Source: Lutraria lutraria (Eukaryota; Mollusca; Bivalvia; Venerida; Mactridae). From it: DNA of 64,000 nt. Below the pieces are notes generated by a model. It did not search any database. It was not told where the DNA came from and saw only the letters and a program-made list of their open reading frames with translations. Shown piece after piece: positions 47,535 through 58,209 of this stretch. How positions within the stretch are numbered: the stretch's first letter is position 1; each line of letters begins with the position of its first letter. The stretch lies in assembly GCA_964023205.1 (NCBI GenBank), contig OZ026835.1:23139817-23203816 (forward strand). The letters are read 5' to 3'. The translations under genes were made by a program, and so were the position numbers.

Positions 47535-47815
47535 TGGTCATAATACCCCAGCAAATGAAGTTTGACAGGGGGTGTGTTGGAGTCACTCTGTCGGTCAGGC
47601 AGTTGGTTGGTCTGTCCTCATTCAATATCACAAGTTTGTGGAACAAACTAGTTCCACATTCTCGAAGCAATTGCAGTGAAAGTTCAAATATGTCATCACC
47701 CTGGAGTGTAGATATACAAGACATAATTTTCGTGCCTGGTGATTCACTCATTTCAGAGTTATTTGCCCTTGAACTTAGCCATGTAGTAATCCATATACTA
47801 TTGCATTCTTAGACT
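47535..47815 (-). mobile_element. Mollusc-type repeat with (GACA)n-like tail, reversed
   Basis: On the minus strand GGACAGACCAACC...GACAGAGTGACTCC leads to CACCCCCTGTC...GCTGGGGTATTAT, the same tail architecture as 35,600-36,023 and 53,640-53,935. The overlapping 94- and 78-codon frames on the two strands come from the repeat. Confidence 0.5.
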
Positions 47816-49020
47816 ATAGTGTCAAAGCGATGGTGGGGGTATATGTCACTTCTGTTACAAAGGCTTTCAGCAGAGCGCTAGTTCAAAAGATGTTTAGTTT
47901 CTCAAAAACTTCTTCAAAAGACAAAAACAGAAACATTTTTATGTTCCTTAAACCATCTTTTCCCATTTGTACTTGAGTTTTATCTAAAATGAGATTTTTT
48001 CTGAAATGTATATGAGGATGAATGTTTTACTGATACTTATTTTGTACATCTTATGATATGTGTGCATAACATAAAAAATGAAATAATAGCTAGTGTTAAT
48101 CAAATGCTATTTTTCAAATTTCATTGAATCTGGTAGATTGATGATTTATTTAATTTGTCTTTATATTATATTTTCAATATTTTACCTGTCAATTATTTCT
48201 CTTTCAGATTTTTTGAGTCATAACAAGTATTCACCACTGATCAGAGGAATTTCAATATACTGCTATGATGATGCCATTAACATGCAGTATACTGGTTATT
48301 ACATGTGGTGACTGTGATGTTTTCATGAATGTGTCACTATGAACAGTATTTCCAATAATGTACAAAATTGAAACAATTCAGATTAACAACATAAAAATTA
48401 TGCGCATTGTTAAAATATATATATATGAACTTTACACTGAAGATATTTAATTAATGCATATTAACTTTTGTACTGTGTATGTTCATTGGTAAAACCCTTT
48501 TGACATATTGTATGTATTGTTTGCATGTGAAATAAATGTAGATTCATCAGAGATTCTTATTTACTTACACAATGATTATACAATGAGTTTTACACTCAAA
48601 TTCAATTTATACATAAAACTGGTACAAGAAAATATCAATACAATGTACTACATGTACATTAACATCAAATATACTGCAAGATTAACCAAGTAGAATATTT
48701 CTAATGTCAAGCAAAAATATTCTGCTTTTTTGGAGGAAAATCAATGCTTTCCATTGCAAAAAATATCTGAATGCAATACAAAGTAATGCTGTACTATTTA
48801 TTGCTGAACTATCAATGAAAGAATTTAGCACAGACATTTTGTCATTAAAAACCTGCCCCTTAGTTGCAATGGTAACTGAATAGGAATTATTTATTTTAAT
48901 AATGTTGGAAATGATATCACAGTTTCTACAAATAAATTGTTTGATGTCCAAATGAAGGGAACAGAAGGTGAAATACATTATATCAGACAAAATATTACTT
49001 TGTTTAAACTGCTCATATAA
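47816..49020. other. Interior of the 4-kb region, unassigned
   Basis: AT-rich; a 102-codon minus frame (48,682-48,990) has no recognisable domain. No supported gene. Confidence 0.35.
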
Positions 49021-49989
49021 AATAATTCAGTTGCCATGGAAACCAAATATCTAAGAACATTGCTATACAATGTAATTTCATTAAATCACATGGATTTATG
49101 AAAATTTGTGTGACTAAATTGCATTTTTGAAGAAAACTCAAAAATGAGATTTAAAAAAAAACAATTTCAACAGGTTACCATGGCAATTAAAATAATACAT
49201 ATATAAATATTGACCATATTCCTGTCTCTGTCATATACAACAAAAATTATCACATTTCGTCCGATCATTATATGTAAAATGGTGTTTTTTTCAATTTCTA
49301 GCTAAAAAGTATTTCTGTTGCCATGGCAACGCTTTTTATAGTGGAGCTTTAAAAATCATGTTTTCTTCAAATATGATGAATAGTGAACATATAATGAGAT
49401 TTTGGACAGAATTTGACACAGGGCCATTTTTGGCCCTAAGTGAACCTACCCCTTTGACTAAAGATATTATACATCCCATGTTTAATTGCCCCCACCTCTG
49501 AAATATATGTGGTGAAGTTTGGAAGTAGCTTGTGGATAGAACATATGGTAGCCTATATCATAGTATAATCTATGAAGTCCAGGGAAGCTGGTTAGGATAA
49601 CTTTGTTACCTGCCACAATATGACAGAAATAATGTTAAAAATGGCGTTAAATCTGAAGAAATATGAACCGCACATTTTCCATAACCACAAAAATACTTAT
49701 TTTTCAACCATATCTAACAAGAAATATCTTTAGAAAAAGATAATCGGTGCATATACAGTACAAAATGCCATATAGCTGTATAATATATATATATATAGTT
49801 TAAGGACACAGGCAAAGTCAAGCATGGAAACATATTGTAAAAAGGAAATAATTAATTCATAGACTGTTATAATAACACTATAAATTCAAAGGTTTAAAAC
49901 ATGAAATTGGAACATAAACAGATTTAAAGTCAATTTTGATTTCACCTATCAATCTACAAACATCACACAACCTAGCTTAAGGCAAGTAT

Positions 49990-51031
49990 ATTACCGTCGA
50001 GTAACCCTAAATCGTGATACCTTCATTTTCGTTATACCGGAAATATTTACAAAAAGCTCGCGCTATAATTTGTTGAATGACGTCATACCCTGGAAGCCAA
50101 CTGCAGAGACGACAAACCGCTGTCGGCAATAAAAAAAATGCTTTGAATAGCTCTTGGAAACATAAGAAAATAGTTTCCCTTCATATACTATGATAAAAGC
50201 ATGTAAAAAAGATAATTCAATTAGTAAACCTACATCTTACATTAATTTTTCAAAATATAACGATCTTTCTCTTAAAATCTGTTTAGCAGCCGATTGTTTA
50301 CACCATTTACAGTTACGTCATGACCTTGGATGACTGGTTCCGTGGCTGATTTTTAAATTACGAAATGGAAGGAAAGGTTACCTCCTTATATGGTTGGAGA
50401 CACCTAAATTTAATGTTTTGTCACTTGTTAAAAACAGTCACCATGTAGTTTATTGACCGAAATACAATAAATTGTCAATAAAAAATATATATATTCCCCC
50501 ATACACATCAAAAGAATGTGTGAGCCACATTAAACCGAAATCTGGCATATAAATTTAGAAATATATGGTACTAGATCTAGATCTAGCCCGCATCCAGCAA
50601 AATGCAGACAGGCAATATTCACCAACAATTCTAACGAAGGTCTATGAGATAGGCTATAACTGTTGATGCCGAAATAAAAGATAAAATAAACTATAAAATT
50701 TAAAAAACGGATCTAAAATAAACCTTTAAATACATAAAACTGCATGTTAAATGATATCTCTTGTATATATATGACCAATTTTGTTTAATTCAGCCATTTC
50801 GCTAAACCTCACGAAAACTGTTCTACCATACTTAATGGAAGTCTCATTTTGTACATGTATGAAAATGGATGTGTCCATGAGTTAGCAATGAATGATATTT
50901 TTAAAACATATGCGAGGTTATACGTGTTAAGTTGTGTTATTGATACGTAGTTTTTGAAGTTTGTGAGAAACAATATTGTTCTTGAGCGCGCTCGATGTTT
51001 CCTTAACCTCACGGAAACTGGTTACTCGGGG
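49990..51031. mobile_element. 1.04-kb insertion with short inverted ends
   Basis: Left end ATTACCGTCGAGTAACCC; right end is the complement of CCCCGAGTAACCAGTTTCCG. They share CGAGTAACC. GTAT precedes the left end and follows the right end (49,986-49,989 and 51,032-51,035). The interior repeats CTAAACCTCACGAAAACTG (50,803) and TTAACCTCACGGAAACTGG (51,003). Overlapping short frames at 50,809-51,185 show no known domain. The intact paralogue supports this being an insertion. Confidence 0.6.
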
Positions 51032-51041
51032 GTATGTACTG

Positions 51042-51360
51042 CAAAGGGGTTTGTCGCCAAAAAAAATTTTTTTTCCATGTAACCTATATATACAGTATAT
51101 AGAAGGGAAAGAACTTCGACGATTAGAATTTTCCAACGCGTGTTATAAACTTCCATGTTATTGCAATGCAGTACAAAATATTTAACTCATATATAGTGCA
51201 ACGTGTGGGCAAGTCAACACGCTAACAGAAAATGTATACTTTTACTACCTTTAAAAATATTTTAAACTCGCTATTGAAGATTTTTCACTCGAAAAATGGT
51301 CAAATTTTACAAAACGACACACTGTCTTTTTTTATTTTGTTTTCGTGACAAACCCCTTTG
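51042..51360. mobile_element. 319-bp hAT MITE
   Basis: Terminal inverted repeats CAAAGGGGTTTGTCGCC and the complement of CAAAGGGGTTTGTCACG, flanked by a perfect 8-bp duplication ATGTACTG (51,034-51,041 and 51,361-51,368). In the paralogue at 39,823-39,830 the target occurs once, so both the target site and the insertion are documented. Non-coding. Confidence 0.95.
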
Positions 51361-51760
51361 ATGTACTGTGCATAGCCCTTCATTGGTAAAACAGAAATCC
51401 AACTTCCAAGAATATGCAGCAAAATATTATTATCTCACAGCCAACAAGAACTTATACAGAAAAAAATTACTCACAACAAATCCATAGTCCAATATATTCA
51501 CTTTTTAAACAATTATAAAACAGCTAAATCTCAAAATTATTTTAAATGATTCAGAATGCAATATTTCTTTACACAGCCAATAATCTAATCATGTTTACCT
51601 TCTAAAAATATTTGAATCTGATTGGACAATTCCCTCTGTGTCTGCCAATGAATGGCATGGTTACAACATCATGGATGACAGTGTGTAAAATATATCAAAT
51701 GAAATTCTATGTTGTAATTAATGTAAATCATGTCTCAATACAAAACACAAATACCTTGAC

Positions 51761-52105
51761 ATTGAACAGCTACTATATAAGTGACCCCCCCAAAATCCAC
51801 ATGAGGTCTAATCTCTTAATTGTTTTATTGCCCCTATTCAGATTAATCCTGTCTTTTCATGGTCAGCTAAATGCCTGTAGACTTGACACCTAGTCATATA
51901 AGAGGGTCATACATTGTCTTTGCTTTACCATTACTTGTACGGTATATTACAAACAAACACAAACACTTATTTGCAATACTGGACGGTGCGGTGTTTATTT
52001 GGCGACCAAGAAAGCAGCAAATGAATTGAACATAGAATGTTTGTACATGTACAATGGTATCAATCATGGTATATGAGTAAATAACACAGTCGTATCATTG
52101 AAAAA
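51761..52105. other. Unassigned spacer
   Basis: Nothing recognised. Confidence 0.4.
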
Positions 52106-52245
52106 CTTTAGTGTGCAAACTGAATCGTTCAGGAACAACCAGAGATCAAAACCTTGTAGGGAAAAAGTTCTCTGGAAACCTGTACCCCATGTCAAATTTC
52201 AGATTGCAGAGCATATGGGGCCACACTCTTTACAAATGCGATACG
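52106..52245. repeat. Dispersed repeat D, copy 2
   Basis: TGTGCAAACTGAATCGTTCA through GGCCACACTCTTTACAAATG matches 27,838-27,975. The overlapping 82-codon frame is not conserved in the other copy. Confidence 0.75.
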
Positions 52246-52895
52246 AAATTTCGACAGTATAGTGATTATACAAAAAAATACATAATCATAATAATCGAAA
52301 TTATTTCTGACATGAATACTACTGAAATTGAACTTGTGAAGAGCTATCCGGTAGAATGACCAATTACACATCATTCCACAGTTTTAAACATTACGCGCAC
52401 AAGATTTTCATGCACTTCTGTATGAAACAACCTTAATAATAAATTGCAACGCGGAAAGATAAGTATTTCACGCTATACTATCAAACCGCATGAAATAGTA
52501 TTATTGATTATTAGTGACAATTAATTTACGGATAACTTCCTGTTGCTTTTATAAGCATTTTATGTAATAAAAAAACTAATGTTATAACATATATATACAT
52601 TTGTATCCTTTAATTACCAGATTATGTAAGAACAGCTAGACTTCAATATAATAATCAAATTAAATCATTTACTTATACATGAAATTATTTTCTACAAGAT
52701 AACTATTATAATCTTTAAAACAACTTGCAAAGCATATTGGTTAGAAAAAATTAATTTAACAGGTAAAGGTGTAATTCATTTCACAAAATGAACTGTTTAA
52801 TTTAAATATATAATAGTTATCAAAATCATCCAGACCTAACTGATTGATATGGGACACAAATATTTGCAAATGTGTTAGAAGCGCATACAGAAAAA
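52246..52895. other. Unassigned spacer
   Basis: AT-rich; nothing recognised. Confidence 0.4.
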
Positions 52896-52942
52896 TATAT
52901 ATACAGGGGCACTGGAAGCAATTTAACATTGGGGTGGCAGCG

Positions 52943-52960
52943 TGGGTGGGTTTGGGAGGG
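52943..52960 (+). other. G-quadruplex-capable motif
   Basis: GGGTGGGTTTGGGAGGG satisfies the four-run G3 pattern with loops of 1, 3 and 1 nt, inside a GC-rich island of about 90 bp (GTGGGGGGCTGGGGCTGC nearby) in otherwise AT-rich DNA. Confidence 0.75.
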
Positions 52961-53236
52961 AGTGTCCCCCTCTTTCGAGTGGGGGGCTGGGGCTGCTCCC
53001 CGGGATTTTTTTTCAAATTACCTACATTAAATAACTCATTCAGGCCAATTTTGGGTAACATTTTAGTTTGTGAATTTTTTTTTCATGCACTAGTTGGGAT
53101 ATAAATCACATAGAATAATTGTTCTGGGTGGCATTGGAAAATATTGTTAGCTAGGCTAATAAGTTAAATTAGTCAATGAATGAAATGAAATGACAGACGG
53201 ATGCGCGGACAAGTCACATACAATCAATTAATTCAA

Positions 53237-53552
53237 CAAATAATTTTCTGATTTTCTGTTTGATCCCTTGTTCAGATACATTATTGAAACGATGAGTCTT
53301 AAAGACATTTTTGGTAGTTCACTACATTTTTCACATATAGACATATATATAGGAAAAATTAAAACTGAACAATGAATTTTCTTTCGCTTAAAATGTTTCT
53401 GTTATCATATGCTATGATTATGCAAAGTTTAAAATAAATCATTGATCAGTTTTAATTTTTCCTATATGTCTATGTGAACAATGTAGCGAACTACCGAAAA
53501 CTTCTTTAAACCACTGTGCATTGAACAAACAATTTTCTGGTTTCTTTTTGTC
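53237..53552. mobile_element. Hairpin MITE flanked by direct repeats
   Basis: Arms at about 53,308-53,378 and 53,436-53,506 are near-identical inverses over about 65 bp (GGTAGTTCACTACATTTTTC, AGGAAAAATTAAAACTGA). Outside them, ACAAATAATTTTCTGATTTT (53,237) and ACAAACAATTTTCTGGTTTC (53,527) form a longer direct repeat. Non-coding. Confidence 0.7.
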
Positions 53553-53639
53553 GAAAGATCTTTAAGAAAATTTGAAATTACTAGGTTGGTTAGGTGTAGC
53601 CAATTCTATATTACAAATTAATGTGAGGTAGGACAAAAT

Positions 53640-53937
53640 ATACATGCACACATATTTCAGTTTTCTTTTAATTGTAATGTCAATGTGCATAGTTATGGCC
53701 CATACAAGCTCATTTTTTACCTTTGACCTCCAAGTGTGACCTTGACCTTGGAGATATTGATGTAATTCTTTCGCATGACACACTGTCCCATGATGGTGAA
53801 CAAATGTACCAAGTAATTAAAAAATCCTTTAATCCTTAGAGAAGATACAGTGCGGACAAGTTTCAGGACAGACCGACCGACAAAGTGACTACTATATACA
53901 TGTAGCCCCCCTACCAATGGTAGTGGGGGTATAATAA
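53640..53937 (+). mobile_element. Mollusc-type repeat with 3' GC hairpin
   Basis: Contains TTTGACCTCCAAGTGTGACC TTGACC, CAGGACAGACCGACCGAC, and the terminal hairpin CCCCCCTACCA-ATG-GTAGTGGGGG followed by TATAATAA. Same architecture as 35,600-36,023. Confidence 0.6.
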
Positions 53938-54033
53938 GCTGTCTTATTATTAATATTTAACTAGTTGCAACTACCGTCAACAGAATTTCTGTCATATTTC
54001 TATGTTAAATGACTATAAATGTATACTGTGTAT

Positions 54034-55756
54034 TAGAGCTGGAAGGTTTTATGGGTTTATAGTTATATTGCGATATCGGCCAGACAATATATATATTTTT
54101 TCAGCTGTAATAGGAGCAGGAAAATAATGTACCTGATGCGGGCTCGAACCCGTGACCTCCTGCTTGCAAGTCAGATGCTCTACCAACTGAGCTAATCGGG
54201 CTGGTGAATATCCCAGCCAATTTATAAATATAATATACACACCGCTACACAGCATACCAATATATCAGGTTTAGCTTAAACAACAGTTACTGAACTTTAT
54301 GTTTATTATTGTAATCAAAGTACTGAAAGTACTGTCGGACTTGATTTTTACCATACGAGACAAAAGAGAGAAATGTGTACCCACATCGTTCGAGCCCATA
54401 CAAATATTTTAACATTTAAAATTACGGACCGATTTTTCATTCATATTGTAATGCAGGTCATATGCATATAGGTAAATGACATAAGCTAGGGCTTTACTAT
54501 AGTCCCTTTGCTAAAATTTTAAAATGAAAAAAGCCTGATATTGGAAAGTTTAATGATTAGCACATTAATTGAGGACAATTTAATTGCATTAAAAACTCTT
54601 TATTGTACAAAACTAGTAAAAAACACTTCAGTAACAGTAAATACAAACATTGTTTCTTCTGGTTTTAACACAACAGAACATCGTCGCATTGAACACATTC
54701 AGGGTCACTCAAATAAAAAAGGTCCTGACACAGTAGAATAAGACCTATATGACCTATAGTTAACCCGATGTTGCATGAAATTCAGACGTGATTATGTAAT
54801 TCTAAATAATCTGGCGTAAAAGGAACTCTTAAACAGTAAATTTTAAAAGCACGTAACTATCCAGTAATTTACGTATTTAGCGACTCAAATTATTATTCTT
54901 AAGCCGCAGTTTTAACATTCAACCTTCGATAAATCAAACTCCCCACATCGGTTACGCTTTGCTACTAGCCACTGCGGGGAGTGAGTCATCAAAATAACAC
55001 TAGTTGGTGTGAATATCACAGAATACGATTAAATGAGAATTCGCTTTGTAATATTAAGAAATGTTAGAAAGGCACAAAACACACACATCGATGGTAGATT
55101 GTTGCAAATGCATGAATACGTCCGTGGAGATTTTTCTGAACCATCGAACGAAAACCGAAAGTAGAACTACTTTTACGGCAAGATATTTTATTGGACAGTG
55201 AATACGCGGTTTTAATTCTACGCATTTGAAAATCTCATGTATCTCCCGACAAGCACTTATTTAGATACATGACTCTTTCCATGTAGTTACAATAGAATAA
55301 TTTGAAATGTATTTAGATCTGACACACTTAATTGGGGAAAGATTCCAGATACTTCTATATAAACATACCATTTAGTTGCGTACTATTTCCTTTATGTGGC
55401 ATAACCAAGCTGTTATGGAGTCCAGCGACAAATATAAGTCAATGATTACAAAGGACTTGATTTTGATAAAAATCAAGTCCAAAAATAGTCCAAACATAGT
55501 CTTGAAATATAATCTCTTGTATTATCAAATGTGCACATACACATTAATTATACATGTATTAATAGTTTCTACACTGCTATAGAAAGGAGCATGATTCACG
55601 ACAACCCTTCACCAATAAATTGCATTATTGCCCAAGGCATTATGTAAATGATAATTTGTTATTCTTTACTGTAAATTTGCAATGTATATCGCGATATGTA
55701 TTGCGATACAGCATGCAATATTGTGATAAGCTTTTAATGTACAATACCCAGCTCTG
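54034..55756. mobile_element. 1.72-kb hAT-like element with a tRNA-like module
   Basis: Ends TAGAGCTGG...CCAGCTCTG are inverted. The 8-bp flanks CTGTGTAT (54,026-54,033) and CTGTATAT (55,757-55,764) match at 7 of 8 positions. Both subterminal regions carry GCGATA/TATCGC words (TTGCGATATCGG at 54,069; TATCGCGATATGTATTGCGA near 55,687). No transposase frame; a 66-codon frame (54,541-54,741) is unrecognised. A tRNA-like module lies about 95 bp from the left end. Confidence 0.8.
54128..54202 (-). other. tRNA-like sequence (Ala-UGC-like anticodon loop), probably not functional
   Basis: On the minus strand GCCCGATTAGCTCAGTTGGT AGAGC gives an excellent acceptor and D-arm. The anticodon loop CTTGCAA places TGC at 34-36, and GGGTTCGAGCC is a good box B. 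The acceptor pairs except one position. The T-arm is one base short for a 7-nt loop with 5 bp, and no CCA-ready neighbour is evident. TTTT follows (54,119-54,122). It lies inside a hAT-like element, so a captured tRNA or SINE head is likelier than a host tRNA gene. Confidence 0.6.
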
Positions 55757-55764
55757 CTGTATAT

Positions 55765-56240
55765 CATACCTTCCACAGACTTACATTTCTATTTACTCTT
55801 ACACCTTTCTTGCATACTCAGGATGAATAACTCAGTTTTGAATGTCTATCTATTTCACTGATAAATTTGAATGACATATTCTGATAACATTGATTATTTG
55901 TTTTTCTTTATGATTATAATAAATTATGCAGAAGACATTGAATTACTTCATTTTCAGGTCAGCACTTTACAGTCCAAATTAATGTCTTTCAATAGAAATT
56001 AGTACAAAGGTACTGAGAGAGTTGTTTGATAAATACATGGGACAGACATTATGACTTACTTAATATGAATATTCATCAGTAAATACATGCAGCACCAGTT
56101 TATAATCCATCATACAAAACAACTTGCTGATCATCAGAAGCAGCAGCTTCTCCCAATTGAGACGAAACCAAATTCTGCTAATTAACAAAGAAGGATCAAC
56201 AGTCTGTATCAATCAAGCTAGTGTAAATTGTACTAACAAT
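55765..56240. other. Unassigned spacer
   Basis: Nothing recognised. Confidence 0.4.
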
Positions 56241-57030
56241 TATAGTGTAACTTCTGATATCCAGACCCTCTGAAATCCGGAAACTTCTGAAATCCGGACG
56301 ATATTCTTGGTCCTGAAATTTCTCCCTCTATTTTTGTGTAAATTAGACTTCTAAATTCCGGAACTTCTGAATTTGGAATTCTGGACGATATTTTCATAAA
56401 TTTTGGTTTAAAGGGGCATGCCCAGGAACTGCTGTATCTTGGGTTTCATACACCAAAAATGCGTGTATCACGTGTAAAACCAATTATAACCGAAAAGTCA
56501 AAGAAGAATGTGCGTTCCAAAATGACTATATAACGCGCGCGTCGGTATTTGTATGTCGATTTAAATGAAAGGCTGTAAGCCTTTTATTGACGACAACGAT
56601 ATTTCAGATTCGTCTGAGAATTTGACTGAGCGTGCGCGCTGTCTTTCAAAGCTGCAAAACAAGGATATTTACCTATAATTGATCGATAGATGAACTTTAT
56701 GTCACATAAATGACGTAGCATGTGCAATACTTACCATTTCACAGTTTGCTGACGTTTTTTTTCACGATGTTTTTGGTTTTGACAGATCCCAAAAGGGTCC
56801 AGATGTGAAAATGATGAATCTTTTCTGAGGCCGAAATCGGCAGGTTCGGTATATCTTGAAATGTGTATATTGAGTTAACTAGCGGGATATTTCATAGATA
56901 TTTTACATGGCTTTTATTTATTGATTTAGGCATTGAAACAACAACAATTTGATTGCTTTTCGAGTCACTTCAGTTCCAGGGAATGCCCCTTTAAGTAAGT
57001 GCAATTGTACTTCCAAAATCCGGACAGTGC
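56241..57030. mobile_element. Pogo-like MITE, copy 1, carrying a nested TTAA element
   Basis: AGTGTAACTTCTGATATCCA at the left and the body (CCTGAAATTTCTCCCTCTAT, GTGCAATTGTACTTCCAAAA) match the 57,439-58,209 element. It is interrupted by 56,412-56,990, and no right terminus is found after about 57,030. Confidence 0.8.
56412..56990. mobile_element. TTAA-flanked DNA element (piggyBac- or Kolobok-type MITE)
   Basis: Terminal inverted repeats AGGGGCATGCCCAGGAACTG and AGGGGCATTCCCTGGAACTG match at 18 of 20 positions. TTAA stands at both junctions (56,408-56,411 and 56,991-56,994). The uninterrupted sequence is seen in the sister MITE at about 57,580-57,600 (TTTTGGTTTATGTAAGTGC). TTAA targets are used by piggyBac and Kolobok elements; the AGGGG start cannot decide. 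Non-coding. Confidence 0.88.
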
Positions 57031-57438
57031 AGAAATACAATCTCTGCAGATCTCGAGTCACACCCTGTGGGTGCTGCAAATATTGGCCATTGTTCAGAGG
57101 TTTAATTTATAGTAAATATCAGCTCAGGGAAATTTTGAAGGTGTTGTTATAGAGAGGTTGTTGCTCTAGCACAGATGACTATTTATTAATTCGCAGCGAA
57201 GACTTTCAGATTGTCCACAATTTTCAGGTTTATGAAATCACAGAGTTTTCCAATTACTGCAGTCTTTCAGTTTGTATTTCACTTAAATCTTAACATAAAA
57301 TGCGAGTAGACCCGAGTGAGTCTTCAAAAAATACTAACATAAAATGGGACACATCAAAAATCGAAAATTATAAATTAAGACTGAACCAGGATGAAAATGT
57401 TATTAGACAATTAGAGTCAGACTGCTCAGAAAATGATA

Positions 57439-58209
57439 CAGTGTAACTTCTGAAATCCGGACCCTCTGAAATCCGGACGATTTTCTTGGTCCTGAAATTT
57501 CTCCCTCTATTTCAAAGTAAATTAAACTTCTGAATTCCGGAACTTCTGAATTCTGAATTCCGGACAATATTTTCATCAATTTTGGTTTATGTAAGTGCAA
57601 TTTTACTTCCAAAATCCGGATGGTGCAGAAAGTGTCATCCTTAATTAGTCCCTCGATTATAAACCCTGAGGCAAAATGTAATTGTCCTCTCTTTCAATTG
57701 TTTACCACTCAGTGGTGTTAGCTTATTTTTACATGTGTTAAAATCACAATATGTCAACTTGCATTTCGAGGGTTCAACACAACACTGTCCTAACTCATAT
57801 TGAAATAAGAACAAGTTATGACAGTGTTGCGCTGAGCCCTAGATTTGTAAAATGAACCACTTCTACTAAAATAATTATATTCCCATATATTTATGCTCAT
57901 TAACAATTTTGACTGGTTTGTTCCAGTAAGTAAAATTGTATTGTCGTTATCTACCTTTCAAAAAAATGTTAGATTTTGATTAATAGATCTTAAAATGTTT
58001 ATCTGTTATTTTGGCATCATGTCTCAGTAATAATAACACCATATTGTATTAGGCATAAATAATGATGTTCCTATTTTCACCATTAAAAAACCCTGACATT
58101 TAACATCTGTACTTGTTCAGATAAATTAAGACTTTTGAATTCCGGAAACTTCCAAAATCCAGACATTTTGGCCGGTCCCATGGGTGTCCGGATTTCAGAA
58201 GTTACACTG
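57439..58209. mobile_element. 771-bp pogo-like MITE, copy 2
   Basis: Perfect 22-bp terminal inverted repeats, CAGTGTAACTTCTGAAATCC then GG, flanked by TA (57,437-57,438 and 58,210-58,211). CAGT ends plus TA target fit the pogo/Tc1/mariner superfamily. It sits inside the LINE ORF2 linker. No transposase frame. Confidence 0.95.

Larger units (their letters stand above)
45452..49456. mobile_element. 4-kb region bounded by a long inverted repeat
   Basis: CAAAGGGGTAGGTTCACTTA GGGCC at 45,452 is mirrored at 49,456, and weaker similarity extends about 200 bp into both arms, including an RFX-like palindrome at matching positions (45,579 and 49,317). No clear target duplication flanks it, so it is either one DNA element with long terminal repeats or two inverted copies of a dispersed repeat. 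The interior holds C-runs (46,851-46,862 and 46,890-46,897), a tRNA-like module and a possible spliced transcript. Confidence 0.55.
49921..51760. repeat. Duplicated segment E, interrupted copy
   Basis: The flanks 49,921-49,985 and 51,361-51,760 match 39,765-40,210. The 1.37 kb between them is absent from the intact copy and consists of two insertions, 49,990-51,031 and 51,042-51,360. Confidence 0.85.

Noticed and set aside
47515..47812. Overlapping 78- and 94-codon frames on opposite strands
   Set aside because: They fall in a reversed mollusc-type repeat with a GACA-like tail; neither shows a domain.
54128..54202. Functional tRNA-Ala gene
   Set aside because: The T-arm is one base short, one acceptor pair is broken, and it lies inside a hAT-like element; kept as tRNA-like.
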